Assembly: GCA_022925895.1 (NCBI GenBank)
Contig: JAKSYS010000002.1
Location: 372,001 to 436,000 of the forward strand
Direction: 5' to 3'
DNA from: Fragilaria crotonensis
Taxonomy: Eukaryota; Bacillariophyta; Fragilariophyceae; Fragilariales; Fragilariaceae
Length of the DNA stretch: 64,000 bases
Below the pieces are notes generated by a model, which ran no database searches, was not told the DNA's origin, and saw only the letters and a list, made by a program, of their open reading frames with translations. Shown one piece after another: positions 56,101 through 64,000 of this stretch. The position numbers were made by a program, and so were the translations under genes. The number at the start of each line of letters is the position of its first letter. Positions within the stretch are counted from its first letter, which is position 1.

Positions 56101-56384
56101 AAGTCATTCGATTCGTCCTGATCGTTGCGCCGTTTTGCAGATCCCAAGGAGAGCATGGCAGCTACAATTAACACTGCGAATGCATGCGGTAATATTGTGA
56201 TACTCGCATCTGCCCCACGATAATCTATGAAAAGCGGCAAACACTGTTGTAGGGTGATTACCACTGAGAGCGGCACCAAAACGGAGTGCAGGGCATCCTG
56301 GACTATGCGGGCTGCTACTGACGTATCCCTGTACAACCACTGAGCCTGAAGTGTGCCCCAACATGCCTTTTTTGGTTGGAGCAT
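53121..56384 (-). CDS. Large polytopic membrane protein of unknown family
   Basis: A 1087-aa single-exon protein with about 25 hydrophobic segments spread over the whole length, joined by short loops, for example SVLVPLSVVITLQQCLPLFI, LMRVVAAVLLLFTMMAPRAF and WALSVPLNGLPLVLCRSLP. I recognise no transporter or enzyme motif. There is no cleavable signal peptide. Soluble parts are few (SGSRQGSGQGISL near the middle; a Ser/Gly loop ASFSSASPKSGRGSHAGG). The C-terminus ends in a short polar tail. The 180-aa membrane protein at 56436-56978 lies 51 bp upstream on the same strand. Possibly a heterokont-specific membrane protein. Start at ATG 56384. Confidence 0.8.
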   Translation of the reverse strand: MLQPKKACWGTLQAQWLYRDTSVAARIVQDALHSVLVPLSVVITLQQCLPLFIDYRGADASITILPHAFAVLIVAAMLSLGSAKRRNDQDESNDFIIRGPAMKLHIAILLLGPPLMFTSAFYQRIISNASFVDVWLDLILVWAVPYLLLYMIHMLRWNQVVSSPYRVSLLFGSSSSSTLRGALVPMVVSVIASLALEYEYLIPLCRTLAYNFRGHNLPDTGLVSAMLTGSVVAALFAGWVAGRKSAVTGEPLFGEYQDDIVQLSLAITGMLVGKAVGMPWSLTPLPILAVLGMVIWLSTRMLRYLAMLLFVVHSTFLVLWSYRYAGIEVKMQIIFGLEMSLFRFGMANVAVSLLVFMVMGLAVRSSGGVGHTLLRRMDVCGLFLLIYSSLETIIECVLIEYPLPFKDLLGIEALEHSEEEAFLYKPFLAYASSATIAAICFVLHQYKIITPRTAVPILSVALGKAVAIFIDMQLGKKALSDKQDPALSLLMRVVAAVLLLFTMMAPRAFLSPVHFKLSGSRQGSGQGISLPTRVNRTIIAYGLFILPLTLIACIPWILQPLVGVLSGHFGAYYVTNPAASETFGWVCSLWGLSLLSAVNHVLPDGGGETWKKTAAISFLMGLGVALTAPTIPQWVHGGRHSAAIELNPFASFSSASPKSGRGSHAGGWGLLAAALATLLAITGPLDLTDKADKGRTDRFLLFRTMIFSILFGCGIAWFISLECMGDEAFLPIFFTATACMAMCFFGTVGGVLSYMLDLNDFEEAEQVLKVWIGAFPVFLVTAGLSQLAKNVAHPFGQGGWLSTYLAVCGIITLGICTTLRSRGTKNVKTRGLGNSSCLLSWACWITILYGRYGVAGMDVGFELTTLFGVPASILGTIVVSLILLWLEQDLSKGSRGRGTNRLSVANDSTTTTWMCTNIPSLSDNNRFAPSITATIVVLVGACVYAILFRGLFSAASSQAVFDSIYGSSTGADDLASLARQNNIIGDAVRTAAALSGSSFWTSPSPWTPLLYVVGLAATLPSLYGFILYSWGIPTTAAWALSVPLNGLPLVLCRSLPPLFAASILGMVGGMYHIVAIRGKQQQSHMRI

Positions 56385-56435
56385 TTGATCAAAGTGTGTG
56401 AGTACATAGATGTAGTTTCAAGGCTCATATAACCC

Positions 56436-56978
56436 TCAGGCCAACTGGACTTCGAAATCGCTTACCAGACAACCGAACAGAAGACATTCACAAAACAGTT
56501 TCGTGACAACAACAAGCATGTTTGTTCCAGCAGCCTCCTGATCAGGCACACCCAAAAGTGAAGTCCCTGCATGCACCACCGACAATACAACCGTGCTCAT
56601 CCATAGTATCACCAAATAGAATTCGCGGAAGTCGGCCAAGTCAACCGCATATACCAAAAGAGCAAGGTAGAGAAAGGTTTGCAGAGGGATTGAAGAGGGA
56701 TGATTCCAGAGCGTCAAGAAAAGTGGAGGAAGGATAAATAGCGCTACCAACCGATTGTGTGCATATTTAGCGTTGTCATGATCTTGCGTCGGCTTGGTGA
56801 CAGTCACGTTAGAATAGGTCGTTTGTGCCTCCAAATAAGGAGATTGGCGTCGACGCTGATGTTGCACTGGAGTGACACGAGTGGGATGAACAGCGCCAAA
56901 GGGCTCGCTCGATACTGGATATTGAGTCGGCTGCGCAGAAGCAGCTGGGGCGGGGTAAGGAAATTGGCCATGCATCAT
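56436..56978 (-). CDS. Small membrane protein, hypothetical
   Basis: 180 aa from ATG 56978. A Pro/Gln-rich cytosolic start (GQFPYPAPAASAQPTQYP) leads to four hydrophobic segments: LVALFILPPLFLTLW, LQTFLYLALLVYAVDL, YLVILWMSTVVLSVVHAG and MLVVVTKLFCECLLFGCLV. No known family. Its stop lies only 51 bp before the 1087-aa membrane gene on the same strand, unusually close for this window, so joint transcription or one split gene is possible. Confidence 0.7.
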   Translation of the reverse strand: MMHGQFPYPAPAASAQPTQYPVSSEPFGAVHPTRVTPVQHQRRRQSPYLEAQTTYSNVTVTKPTQDHDNAKYAHNRLVALFILPPLFLTLWNHPSSIPLQTFLYLALLVYAVDLADFREFYLVILWMSTVVLSVVHAGTSLLGVPDQEAAGTNMLVVVTKLFCECLLFGCLVSDFEVQLA

Positions 56979-57603
56979 CCAGCTTATGGGAACGGTGATT
57001 GTGATGATCGGGTTGATGGATCAACTGTTTTCAATCTCTCTCCCACACAGTGAAGTTTTAGGAGAAAGCAAAGCTATTGCGGTCAGATAACCTAAGCAAT
57101 GCTCCGTTCTATTGGTGTATGCTTTTCGGACTTCGAAAGGAAGGACGCCGTGGGACGTGGGATCAGTGTCGATGTGTCGATGGCTTCTTGACAGTTTTAT
57201 AGATGTTGGAAGAGATCGCCGTCACTCGGAAAGATTCGATGAAGCATGAAGTTCCTGATTCCAGGAAGTACTGTACTGTCGTACTCGAAGGACTGCCTGT
57301 CTGCTTCGCCTTTTCTGGGCACTCGTAAATAAAAGAAACTAGTGGGTTCCTCACAACTGATCGGAGTATGTACGATACATTCTGGTGTTCTACAGTGTAT
57401 TCATATAGCATTTGCGAAGCAACCTGTTTACAAAGAATTCAATGAGTATTCCGTCCAGTAACTTTGAATACGTACAGTACAGTACTACAGTAAGGTAGGA
57501 CACTGTCGTTCCAACATAAACTACTGTCGATTTATGTACTGTAGACTTGTAGTACATGTGATCCACGTAACAGTACACCAGTACCCCAGAGTGGTCATAC
57601 TCC

Positions 57604-57644
<41 letters not shown>

Positions 57645-58673
57645 CAAATTTAAAAAGGAGTAGGATAATAACAGTTCTACTGTACCGGTACCAGGTACAA
57701 CAGCAAGTACGAGTAAATATGTCTTTCTACTCGGAGACTCGGAGCTCGGAGCACCCACATTCGGAGCTCCTCAAAAATGTCTTTGGTACTGTACGCTGTA
57801 AGCTTGCTACGCGAACTACCAGTACCAGGTACTTGAAAAATCCAGTGCAATGACATGCACGAATACGCATCTACCGAAGTACAATACTCCCGTACTACAG
57901 TACAACTCAATAGCTGTGTAGTAGGAGTGTTCCCTTATCTTTTTATGCCGTATTGAATTGTACTCCGGAGTACAACTCCGAGTATAGCGTATAGCATGTG
58001 TATTTTATTTCTATCTGCTTCCAACTGCGAGTAGCACGACAGTAATCCTGCAGCACTGGTAGACCATATTTACAGCATCGACCTCCGGCGCAGTCTACAA
58101 GGTACTGTACACAACGAACTCCGACTTCTTGTATGCATACGGCTAACTAATAAGGCCTACCCAGTCGTGACAATCGTGGGCGTCGGGACTCGGGAGTAAG
58201 GCGGGATCCACTGTCCTATCAGAGGTATAGGTGGAGTAGTCTGTTTCAATACAAGATGACAGATTCGAGACAGCCCTCAGCCATGGCTTAAACGGGAGAT
58301 GATGGAGAGCACTTTCAATTTCACCAAGCATAGCTTGCAACTCCAATGTATTTCCTAACACAAACATGAGAATGCCACACATTCTCGATCCCCAGCAAGA
58401 CCCTAGTCGTGCTCTCCATCACGCTTGTAGATGTTGAGCTAACTGCTGCTGTAGTAGTGTCGTGTACTCCGACTACCGATCGTTGAAAACTGCTGGGCAA
58501 GTACGCATCATGTGAAAGTTTGGCAAAGGTTACCAAATCAGCATCCGTAGAATACGTTCATATTGATGGGGCAAGAAATGAATGCCAGCGTTGTATCGAC
58601 TCCAGCTTTGTTCTCGAATGAGCGAAGAGGCGAGGTTGAACCCCCACAAGCTGCAGATTCCTCCAAATCGCTT
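56979..58673. other. GTAC-rich 1.7-kb intergenic region
   Basis: 57260-57970 is one of the densest GTAC stretches, including GTACTCCGGAGTAC (57960-57973), a perfect 14-bp palindrome, and CGGAGCTC-like repeats at 57720-57770. A CA repeat lies at 57607-57642. Minus frames at 58143-58382 and 58321-58536 have true ATG starts and could be exons of an unknown gene, but no splice or domain supports them. Confidence 0.55.
57607..57642. repeat. (AC)18 microsatellite
   Basis: 36 bp of uninterrupted AC dinucleotides. Confidence 0.98.
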
Positions 58674-60128
58674 CTATCGAAATTGTCCTTGATAACCAGA
58701 GGGATTTGACCCGAAGGAAGCGCTTGAGCTGAGCTCGGTATCAACGTTACTGGAACGCGTCGCATCAGGGTCGTCATTCTCCTCCTCCCAGGGGCGCGGT
58801 GGCTCAGGGAACATCATATCTGGCGTAAATGAGTTATGGATATGATGTTTGAAAATGGCATTGAAAAACTTCTTCAACTCCTTCTTTTCTGGCTTGGGAG
58901 ATGAAGGCGTTCCTTGTAGAAACCGGTCAGCACCTCTTTCAGAATACCCACGCCGCATTGACGTTTCGGTTTTGTCAAATCGATTGTTGTGTCCAGCCAC
59001 AACTGGCGATCCAACTGTGTGCCGGCTTGTTCTGGAAATAGGTGAAACTGGATCCTGGTATGGTCGATGGAGGGAAGACTGTGCTCGTGATCGCACACCA
59101 CTTGTTGCTGTGCTTCCGGACGTTTGTGATCGGCCAGATGTTGGCGAAAGTTGCTCCTCGGATAGTCTCTGGATCATTGGCAGCGTCCGCAACCGCGCTC
59201 CGCTCCCTGCGGAGCCTCCGGATGTTTGTGATCGCGCCGAAGAAGCCGACAACGACCAGCCGGAGGCAACAGTAATACTTGAATTTGGGATGTTGTCCTC
59301 ACCGGATGCGATCGTATGCTGCGCACTTCCGTATGCGTCCGTGGGAGCAAGACCAAATACACTGGGGTTAGAAGATCTAGAAAGTGACGGTTGGGTATTA
59401 TTTCCTCGTCGAGTAGGCATTGGCCTTTCTCCCTGGAGGATAGTTGGGGCTGACCTCACAGTCAGAAGGTCTTGGTCTCCGCTAAACCCGCCTTCCGGGA
59501 GAGGCATCAAACATAAGACAGTCCCTGACTTCTTCCTTCTTCGACTCGAAGGCTTGGAAGAAGGATGGTTCCGGTCCATCTGTGTCGTAGGCATGGGCTC
59601 TTCGGCAAGTGATGAAGAATGGATGAGTTCTAAGCCGACGACTCCAGGAGGTGGGTCAGAACATCGAACGTTGACCGTGTTCACCATAGTCACCAGAGAT
59701 TTCTTCGTTTCAACCTCAAGGGAATTCAATCCAAACTGATCCAACGCGTCTCGCAATCTATGGTGAAATCCCTTGGGTTCATCCTCACTATGTGATATTG
59801 CCGCAGAAATTATCGAGGGATTGAACTGCAAAAAGGCTGAACTCATCCCTCTCGACGACTCCGAATCTAGGCCCGGCGTCTTGATCCCCGTTATTCCATC
59901 GTAAGCATCATAAGCAGCATGCGACGAGTCTCTCGTTTGCACCTGAGTCGATGTCTCTGAATATGCCCTGTCCACCACCTTCCGAAGTTCGACGGCACTA
60001 AGATTGTAACTCTGGGGCAAATTGGAACGATACGACGCAGCACTGCCTTGTCCGATCCCGTCGTTTGTCTTAACGGGCGACAAGGGAAAAGAAAAGCTGT
60101 GTTCCACAGGCTGCGTCATCGTTCGCAT
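58674..60128 (-). CDS. Ser-rich hypothetical protein
   Basis: A 484-aa single-exon frame from ATG 60128. It is mostly disordered and rich in Ser, Pro, Arg and Thr with many SP/TP sites. Two similar units occur in its middle, RSQTSGGSAGSGARLRTLP and RSQTSGSTATSGVRSRAQS. Before them are a possible folded piece (HRLRDALDQFGLNSLEVETK) and, near the C-terminus, a charged helix (PEKKELKKFFNAIFKHH). No domain recognised. The long frame on the other strand (58849-59739) is its antisense shadow. It may be a phosphoprotein; function unknown. Confidence 0.75.
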   Translation of the reverse strand: MRTMTQPVEHSFSFPLSPVKTNDGIGQGSAASYRSNLPQSYNLSAVELRKVVDRAYSETSTQVQTRDSSHAAYDAYDGITGIKTPGLDSESSRGMSSAFLQFNPSIISAAISHSEDEPKGFHHRLRDALDQFGLNSLEVETKKSLVTMVNTVNVRCSDPPPGVVGLELIHSSSLAEEPMPTTQMDRNHPSSKPSSRRRKKSGTVLCLMPLPEGGFSGDQDLLTVRSAPTILQGERPMPTRRGNNTQPSLSRSSNPSVFGLAPTDAYGSAQHTIASGEDNIPNSSITVASGWSLSASSARSQTSGGSAGSGARLRTLPMIQRLSEEQLSPTSGRSQTSGSTATSGVRSRAQSSLHRPYQDPVSPISRTSRHTVGSPVVAGHNNRFDKTETSMRRGYSERGADRFLQGTPSSPKPEKKELKKFFNAIFKHHIHNSFTPDMMFPEPPRPWEEENDDPDATRSSNVDTELSSSASFGSNPSGYQGQFR

Positions 60129-60235
60129 CGGATCACCCTTTGCGTGGATGACGGGTCGAGATTGTGACTGTAGGTACTAGAGTGGGGAGTATGAAAGGTA
60201 ATACTGCTTTTGGTCAAATTGAGTTGAACATAAAT

Positions 60236-60700
60236 TCATTTATGAAATGCGAACAGTGAATTGCCCCGAAACGCTGTCGCGACCGTCTCGGACAAGGGTC
60301 CGAGAATTGTACTTAATACCTTTGTACTTTCGATATAGTACTCGTAAACAACAAGATAATCTAGTCTTAACTCTGTAGGATGGAATCCTCGGAGTAAAGC
60401 GATCAAAGAAAACCGAATGTCTGATTGGGTCATTCGCTTTCCCAGCTTGAAGAAATTGTCGTACCCGATTTGAGACTCTCGTGTTACCTTGGGCCTTCTA
60501 ATAGAAACAAAATCCAAGATGGCGAAGTCAAGTACCAGGTCTCGTATGGTCCTGTCACACATACATGGGCCTACTAAACCGAAATTACATAAGGACAAAT
60601 CGAGGTCGTCCAGGCGTCTAAATGTCAGAATTCTTCTGCCACGTCGAGATTGAAATGACGAAGTTAGGCCACGTACGACGAGACCAAGGCGTTCGGTCAT
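60236..60700 (-). CDS. Hypothetical protein, small
   Basis: 154 aa from ATG 60700 (MTERLGLVVRGLTSSFQSRR). Leu- and Arg-rich with no signal peptide or domain recognised. It lies 108 bp downstream of the Ser-rich gene's start, on the same strand. Coding status rests on length alone; it may not be real. Confidence 0.4.
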   Translation of the reverse strand: MTERLGLVVRGLTSSFQSRRGRRILTFRRLDDLDLSLCNFGLVGPCMCDRTIRDLVLDFAILDFVSIRRPKVTRESQIGYDNFFKLGKRMTQSDIRFSLIALLRGFHPTELRLDYLVVYEYYIESTKVLSTILGPLSETVATAFRGNSLFAFHK

Positions 60701-61049
60701 CCAATGAACGCCAACTTTTTAACTGAGATGAGAGTAAAGAGGATGCACATGTATTCCAGAATATCTACCTGGGGTACAAGTACAGTACTTGTTGACTTGT
60801 TGATGATATCCATAGACTTCATGCAGTAAAAGTATATGTGCATTGGTAGATTTGCCCTCCGGTGTTAGTAACACGCGAGACGCGACTGGAATATAAAACC
60901 CTAAATTAGGGTTAGCAACGCACGTTTGCCACCCTCGGCATGTGACATGTGATACGCCTTACCAGCAAGTGCCTTCGACAATATCACACCAATCACGGCC
61001 TAGATTAACGATCTTTTAACAGATTGTGACAGCAATGGAGCATAGCCTA
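60701..61049. other. Intergenic region
   Basis: No gene seen. One short tandem CCCTAAATTAGGGTTAG-like palindrome lies at about 60898-60914. Confidence 0.45.
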
Positions 61050-62396
61050 CTAGAGTCTCCATGCCTGTTTGTACGCTTGAATGTCAACGCGGTACGTCTC
61101 TTCGTGTTCTCTGAGTGCTAGCTTCATCTCCTCCATTTTTGATAAAATCGCCGAACATGCCTTGACATTGAGATGTAGCATGTGATAATCAATGGAATCA
61201 AGATACGCCTCGAGCTTTAGCTCCATCTCAATGTTAGTGCCGCTGACGCATTGAATAGATTTGCCCAGAAATATTCCATCACGCCACTTTCGATAGTCCA
61301 TATCTGAGCCTACGTCTCGAAATCCAAAAAGGACAAGGTAACGCTCAGCAGATGCTGGTCGGGAGCAGATGGGTTTGGTGATGATAAAATCGCGACAACG
61401 GTGTACCAAGTCCTTCATCATAGTTCGCATGGATTTAGTTTGACAACCAAAGAGTTTGACAACAACACTCCCACCGGGGCTAACAATCGACAAGGCTGCC
61501 GCCACTTGACAAATCACCAGCTTTTGAGCCAACTGCTCCTGGTGTTCATGATCACGCTGTGCGTCTACGCCACCATCACAAACTACAGCGTCAATCCTCA
61601 TCCCGTTGATATCGCGTTTCAGTGCAACGACATTATCCCAGTTGTAGATGTCTCCTGTTCCGTCAGCACCTGCGGAAACGCGATAGCGAATATTTTCCCA
61701 GTCATAGTCATCCACCTTCCAATCTGTGCCGCGACCATGCTCGTTGGTTCCGATCAAGGACATTCCGATGCCTCGAATCTCGGAGACCGATGGGTAGCAC
61801 CTCCCACAATGATAAAGCAAGTATTCACTAAATCCTCCAGGCGCGGCGCACAGGTCAACAAAGTGAAATGACCCACCATTTGCGGCTTGGGTGAGAGCGA
61901 AGCCAATGCTTGCGTTGACATTCGCCAGCTTGATAGCTGATCGATTAACGAACATGTTGTTCAATCCTCCAGCTCTCCCCTTCCCCAAGACTTCTATAGG
62001 ATTACAGAATCGCCGAGCCATCTGAAAGACTTGTAGTGGTGACAATGTGTCGTGGATCTTGGAAAGGGCATTTGCCGCAGGCAACAGTCGTCGCTTGATT
62101 TCTATAAGATGTCGATCCAGGGCCATGATTTCCCTTGATCGCTCCGCTGCCTTTTCCTCATTGGGTTGAAACTCGCTGAACCACTGTTGACGACCAATCC
62201 AACTCTGCCGCAGGTTACCCTCTTCGTCTTCGAAGTTGCCATCGACTGTGACTTCTTCATAACAGTCGGTCAAACCTTTAGTCTCGCGATAGTGTGTGCC
62301 ATTTTCATGATGAAGTTTCGCTCGCTTCGGATGTCGATCGTCGGCAAACGAGGAGGCCATGGGGCATTGGATCTTGGCCTTTTTCTGGATTGTCAT
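61050..62396 (-). CDS. RrmJ/FtsJ-type cap 2'-O-methyltransferase, CMTR1-like
   Basis: 448 aa from ATG 62396; the frame's codon before it is TTG. The methyltransferase domain has the SAM motif FVDLCAAPGGFSEYLL and the catalytic K-D-K-E set: Lys in RSAIKLAN, Asp in AVVCDGG, Lys in VVVKLFGCQT and Glu in RPASAERYL. The order and the block KLVICQVAAALSIVSPGG match cap-1 methyltransferases (CMTR1) better than rRNA FtsJ enzymes. CMTR1 methylates the first transcribed nucleotide of capped mRNA. The G-patch, guanylyltransferase-like and WW parts of animal CMTR1 are absent. A basic stretch (HPKRAKLHH) near the start could direct it to the nucleus. It is divergent from the DTWD1-like gene, 284 bp apart. 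Confidence 0.85.
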   Translation of the reverse strand: MTIQKKAKIQCPMASSFADDRHPKRAKLHHENGTHYRETKGLTDCYEEVTVDGNFEDEEGNLRQSWIGRQQWFSEFQPNEEKAAERSREIMALDRHLIEIKRRLLPAANALSKIHDTLSPLQVFQMARRFCNPIEVLGKGRAGGLNNMFVNRSAIKLANVNASIGFALTQAANGGSFHFVDLCAAPGGFSEYLLYHCGRCYPSVSEIRGIGMSLIGTNEHGRGTDWKVDDYDWENIRYRVSAGADGTGDIYNWDNVVALKRDINGMRIDAVVCDGGVDAQRDHEHQEQLAQKLVICQVAAALSIVSPGGSVVVKLFGCQTKSMRTMMKDLVHRCRDFIITKPICSRPASAERYLVLFGFRDVGSDMDYRKWRDGIFLGKSIQCVSGTNIEMELKLEAYLDSIDYHMLHLNVKACSAILSKMEEMKLALREHEETYRVDIQAYKQAWRL

Positions 62397-62680
62397 CAAT
62401 TACGAGAACTTCGGTACAAGTACTCATACGCGAGTTCAAGTACCTGGTGAAGGCTACTGTTACTAAGAATACTGCTACATAAAGCTTCTACTGGTACTCC
62501 TAATACTACTCGCACTTATTGAAAGCGGTCCCACTTTTCAGTGTATTTGTAGACGCAGGCCGCAGGTGGCAGGAGAGTTCATGGCCGTCGGTTTGACCAC
62601 TTAAAAATGGCCGGTCGGTCAACTCCATAACGACTGTCTCAGAGTGTTCTGCTTTTCTCAGTGGGTTGTGTTGACAGCCA

Positions 62681-63565
62681 ATGAGTTCTGACATAGTTAG
62701 GGATTACTTGGATTCGTTTTCAACCCCGAAAGCATCGGAAACAAAAGGAAAACGGACGAGGGTCGAATGTTGTGGCTCGTCGAGATGTTTTTACTGCACA
62801 GAATGCTACAAGCTTCTAGTCCCAGAAGAGGAATGTCCAATCGGCATGAGATCCCTGCCATTTAACCTGCATATCATTCTGCATGATCGAAGATGCGTCG
62901 CATCCGGACTGCATGCAAAAGTTTTGAGTGAAAGGTTTTGTAGCAAAGGCGCAACAGACAACAACGACTGTTCCAAGCGAGTCCAAGTCTTCGACCTCGA
63001 ACGGCTGGAACCTTTGCCCGAGTGCTTCCCCGAAAAGACGTACGTTTTATTTCCCTCTGACGACTCTATCCCTCTGCAGACAGTTCGTCATCAGGTGAAT
63101 ACCTTGGTGGTGTTGGATTGCAAGTGGACAAAGCCGTCCTCGCGGCATGATCCACGCCTTGCAAGCTTGCCTCGGGTTCATCTCACCAGTCCACCCACGG
63201 CAAGTCACTACTGGCGATGGCATTCCGCAGGACAAGAGTGTTTGAGCACCATCGAAGCAATCTACGAAGCAGCCTGCGAGGTTGAACCCGAATGTAATTG
63301 GTTGCCCTGGCTGTGGTTGTTTGCACTCCAGCGCGCTGCGACTGGAGGCATGACTGAAGAACAAAAACTAATCCAACGAGAATTGAGAAGGACGAGAGGC
63401 ACCGCAAAGCATCTCCAGGACAAGGAGAGGGGCCGAGCTTTGTCAGAGCAGCACAAGCGTGAACGTGGCGAAGTCCGAAAGCAAGCACGAAAACCTCAGT
63501 GGCAGGTCCATTTCGAGAGTGAACGAGGAGCAAGTCTATCTGCATCCCAAAGAGATATTTCATAA
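62681..63565 (+). CDS. DTWD1: DTW-domain tRNA-uridine aminocarboxypropyltransferase, DTWD1-like
   Basis: 294 aa from ATG 62681. A Cys cluster at residues 30-42 (CCGSSRCFYCTEC) precedes the DTW domain. The domain has LVVLDCKWTKPSS (DxxW at 146-149), LPRVHLTSP, SHYWRWHS and CLSTIEAIYEA, the block that marks the DTWD1 branch. DTWD1 makes acp3U at position 20 of tRNA. The signature normally reads D-x-T-W; here Lys replaces Thr (DCKW). A long Lys/Arg/Glu helix closes the protein. No targeting peptide. Its stop is 15 bp from the convergent gene's stop. Confidence 0.85.
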   Translation: MSSDIVRDYLDSFSTPKASETKGKRTRVECCGSSRCFYCTECYKLLVPEEECPIGMRSLPFNLHIILHDRRCVASGLHAKVLSERFCSKGATDNNDCSKRVQVFDLERLEPLPECFPEKTYVLFPSDDSIPLQTVRHQVNTLVVLDCKWTKPSSRHDPRLASLPRVHLTSPPTASHYWRWHSAGQECLSTIEAIYEAACEVEPECNWLPWLWLFALQRAATGGMTEEQKLIQRELRRTRGTAKHLQDKERGRALSEQHKRERGEVRKQARKPQWQVHFESERGASLSASQRDIS

Positions 63566-63580
63566 TAGGGCCTGGCTTAG

Positions 63581-64000
63581 TTATTGCGTCACGGATTTTT
63601 TGCGCTGATAAACGTTAAGCAAAGCATCTGCCTTTTCCATAGCAGTCACAATATCTTGAGATATCCTTTTCTTTTTGGGTCGGAGACTGACATCTTCCAA
63701 CACGACAGCATCAACAGTAGCTGCCATTCTGTCCAAATCGAAGCTGAGTGTGGCAAGGTCCTTCTCCAAGTTAGATGGGAGATGTGCCGCAGCCCAGTCG
63801 TCCTTGTTGACTCGAGATTGATCATCAACACTGTTTAGTTTCGCACGAGCCAACGATGTTTGAATCAATTCTATGACAGAGATATGCACAGACAATTGAG
63901 TCTCTGCAGATTCTAGCATCTCCAATGCGCTAAGGACATCGTCAGGGTAGTATTCCCCTTCCCAAATGAAGCGCAATGTCCCTTCCCATCCGTGATCCTT
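63581..64000 (-). CDS. Hypothetical protein, 3' part, runs off the right edge
   Basis: The frame is open from the stop at 63581-63583 to base 64000, so only the C-terminal part (about 139 aa) is seen. It reads DHGWEGTLRFIWEGEYYPDD, then helices with ETQLSVHISVIELIQTSLAR and LEKDLATLSFDLDRM, and ends with a basic stretch RPKKKRISQD. It looks like a helical bundle or coiled coil. Family not recognised. The real start lies beyond the window. Confidence 0.6.
   Translation of the reverse strand, partial: KDHGWEGTLRFIWEGEYYPDDVLSALEMLESAETQLSVHISVIELIQTSLARAKLNSVDDQSRVNKDDWAAAHLPSNLEKDLATLSFDLDRMAATVDAVVLEDVSLRPKKKRISQDIVTAMEKADALLNVYQRKKSVTQ

Noticed and set aside
58143-58536. Two overlapping minus frames of 71-79 aa with true ATG
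   Set aside because: No domain and no plausible intron to link them; may be exons but cannot be supported.
58849-59739. 296-aa frame antisense to the Ser-rich protein
   Set aside because: No domain; the minus-strand frame is longer and has more natural composition, though neither is certain.

Overview
The window looks like nuclear DNA of a diatom (Bacillariophyta). Several predicted proteins start with a signal peptide that ends in the A-F-x-P type motif of diatom plastid targeting (9.5 kb, 31.3 kb, 44.3 kb, 45.7 kb and 47.4 kb). There is an Lhcr-type antenna protein and a nuclear-encoded PsbM. Introns are short GT-AG introns of about 68 to 264 bp. A Ty1/copia element has diatom-like protein features. 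Genes lie about 2 kb apart, mostly with one to three exons. I cannot name the species.

Left part (1-10 kb): two members of one unrecognised protein family (249-1199 minus, 8480-9370 plus) flank a p24/GOLD-like secretory protein whose transmembrane end is frame-shifted (4550-5611). A plastid YbaB/EbfC-like gene (9531-10033) needs one frame correction. Intergenic DNA is packed with GTAC-containing palindromes. Region 10.6-17.7 kb is a complete copia LTR retrotransposon: 314-bp LTRs with one difference seen, 5-bp target duplication CAGCA, intact RT-RNase H ORF, and several frame breaks in gag, integrase and linker. Its right end lies 170 bp upstream of a NOM1/SGD1-type ribosome biogenesis gene. 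A 716-bp PIF/Harbinger-like element with TAA duplication lies at 21.4-22.2 kb, followed by TRM10.

Middle part (24-42 kb): a short TPR-like protein, a gene-poor 2.3-kb stretch, cytosolic lysyl-tRNA synthetase, eIF3h, a second YbaB-like plastid protein, a two-domain soluble adenylyl cyclase of 1217 aa, a circularly permuted YqeH-type GTPase, an ABHD4/5-type hydrolase whose last codons lie in an 82-bp tandem duplication, and a second (intact) p24-like gene.

Right part (44-64 kb): a small group of photosynthesis genes (Lhcr, PsbM, PsbP-like), dynein light chain LC8, the T7-like mitochondrial RNA polymerase, a 1087-aa many-pass membrane protein of unknown family next to a 180-aa membrane protein, a Ser-rich hypothetical, a cap 2'-O-methyltransferase-like RrmJ protein, a DTWD1-like tRNA acp3U transferase, and a gene running off the right end.

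Most genes are unrelated housekeeping functions; translation and RNA modification (LysRS, eIF3h, NOM1, TRM10, DTWD1, CMTR1-like, YqeH) and plastid function are the recurring themes. I found no tRNA, rRNA or CRISPR array. The most interesting points are the copia element (membrane segments inside the polyprotein; frame breaks that nearly all look like lost homopolymer bases), the unrecognised paralogue pair, the extended p24 pair, the MITE and the intergenic GTACTCNGAGTAC palindromes.
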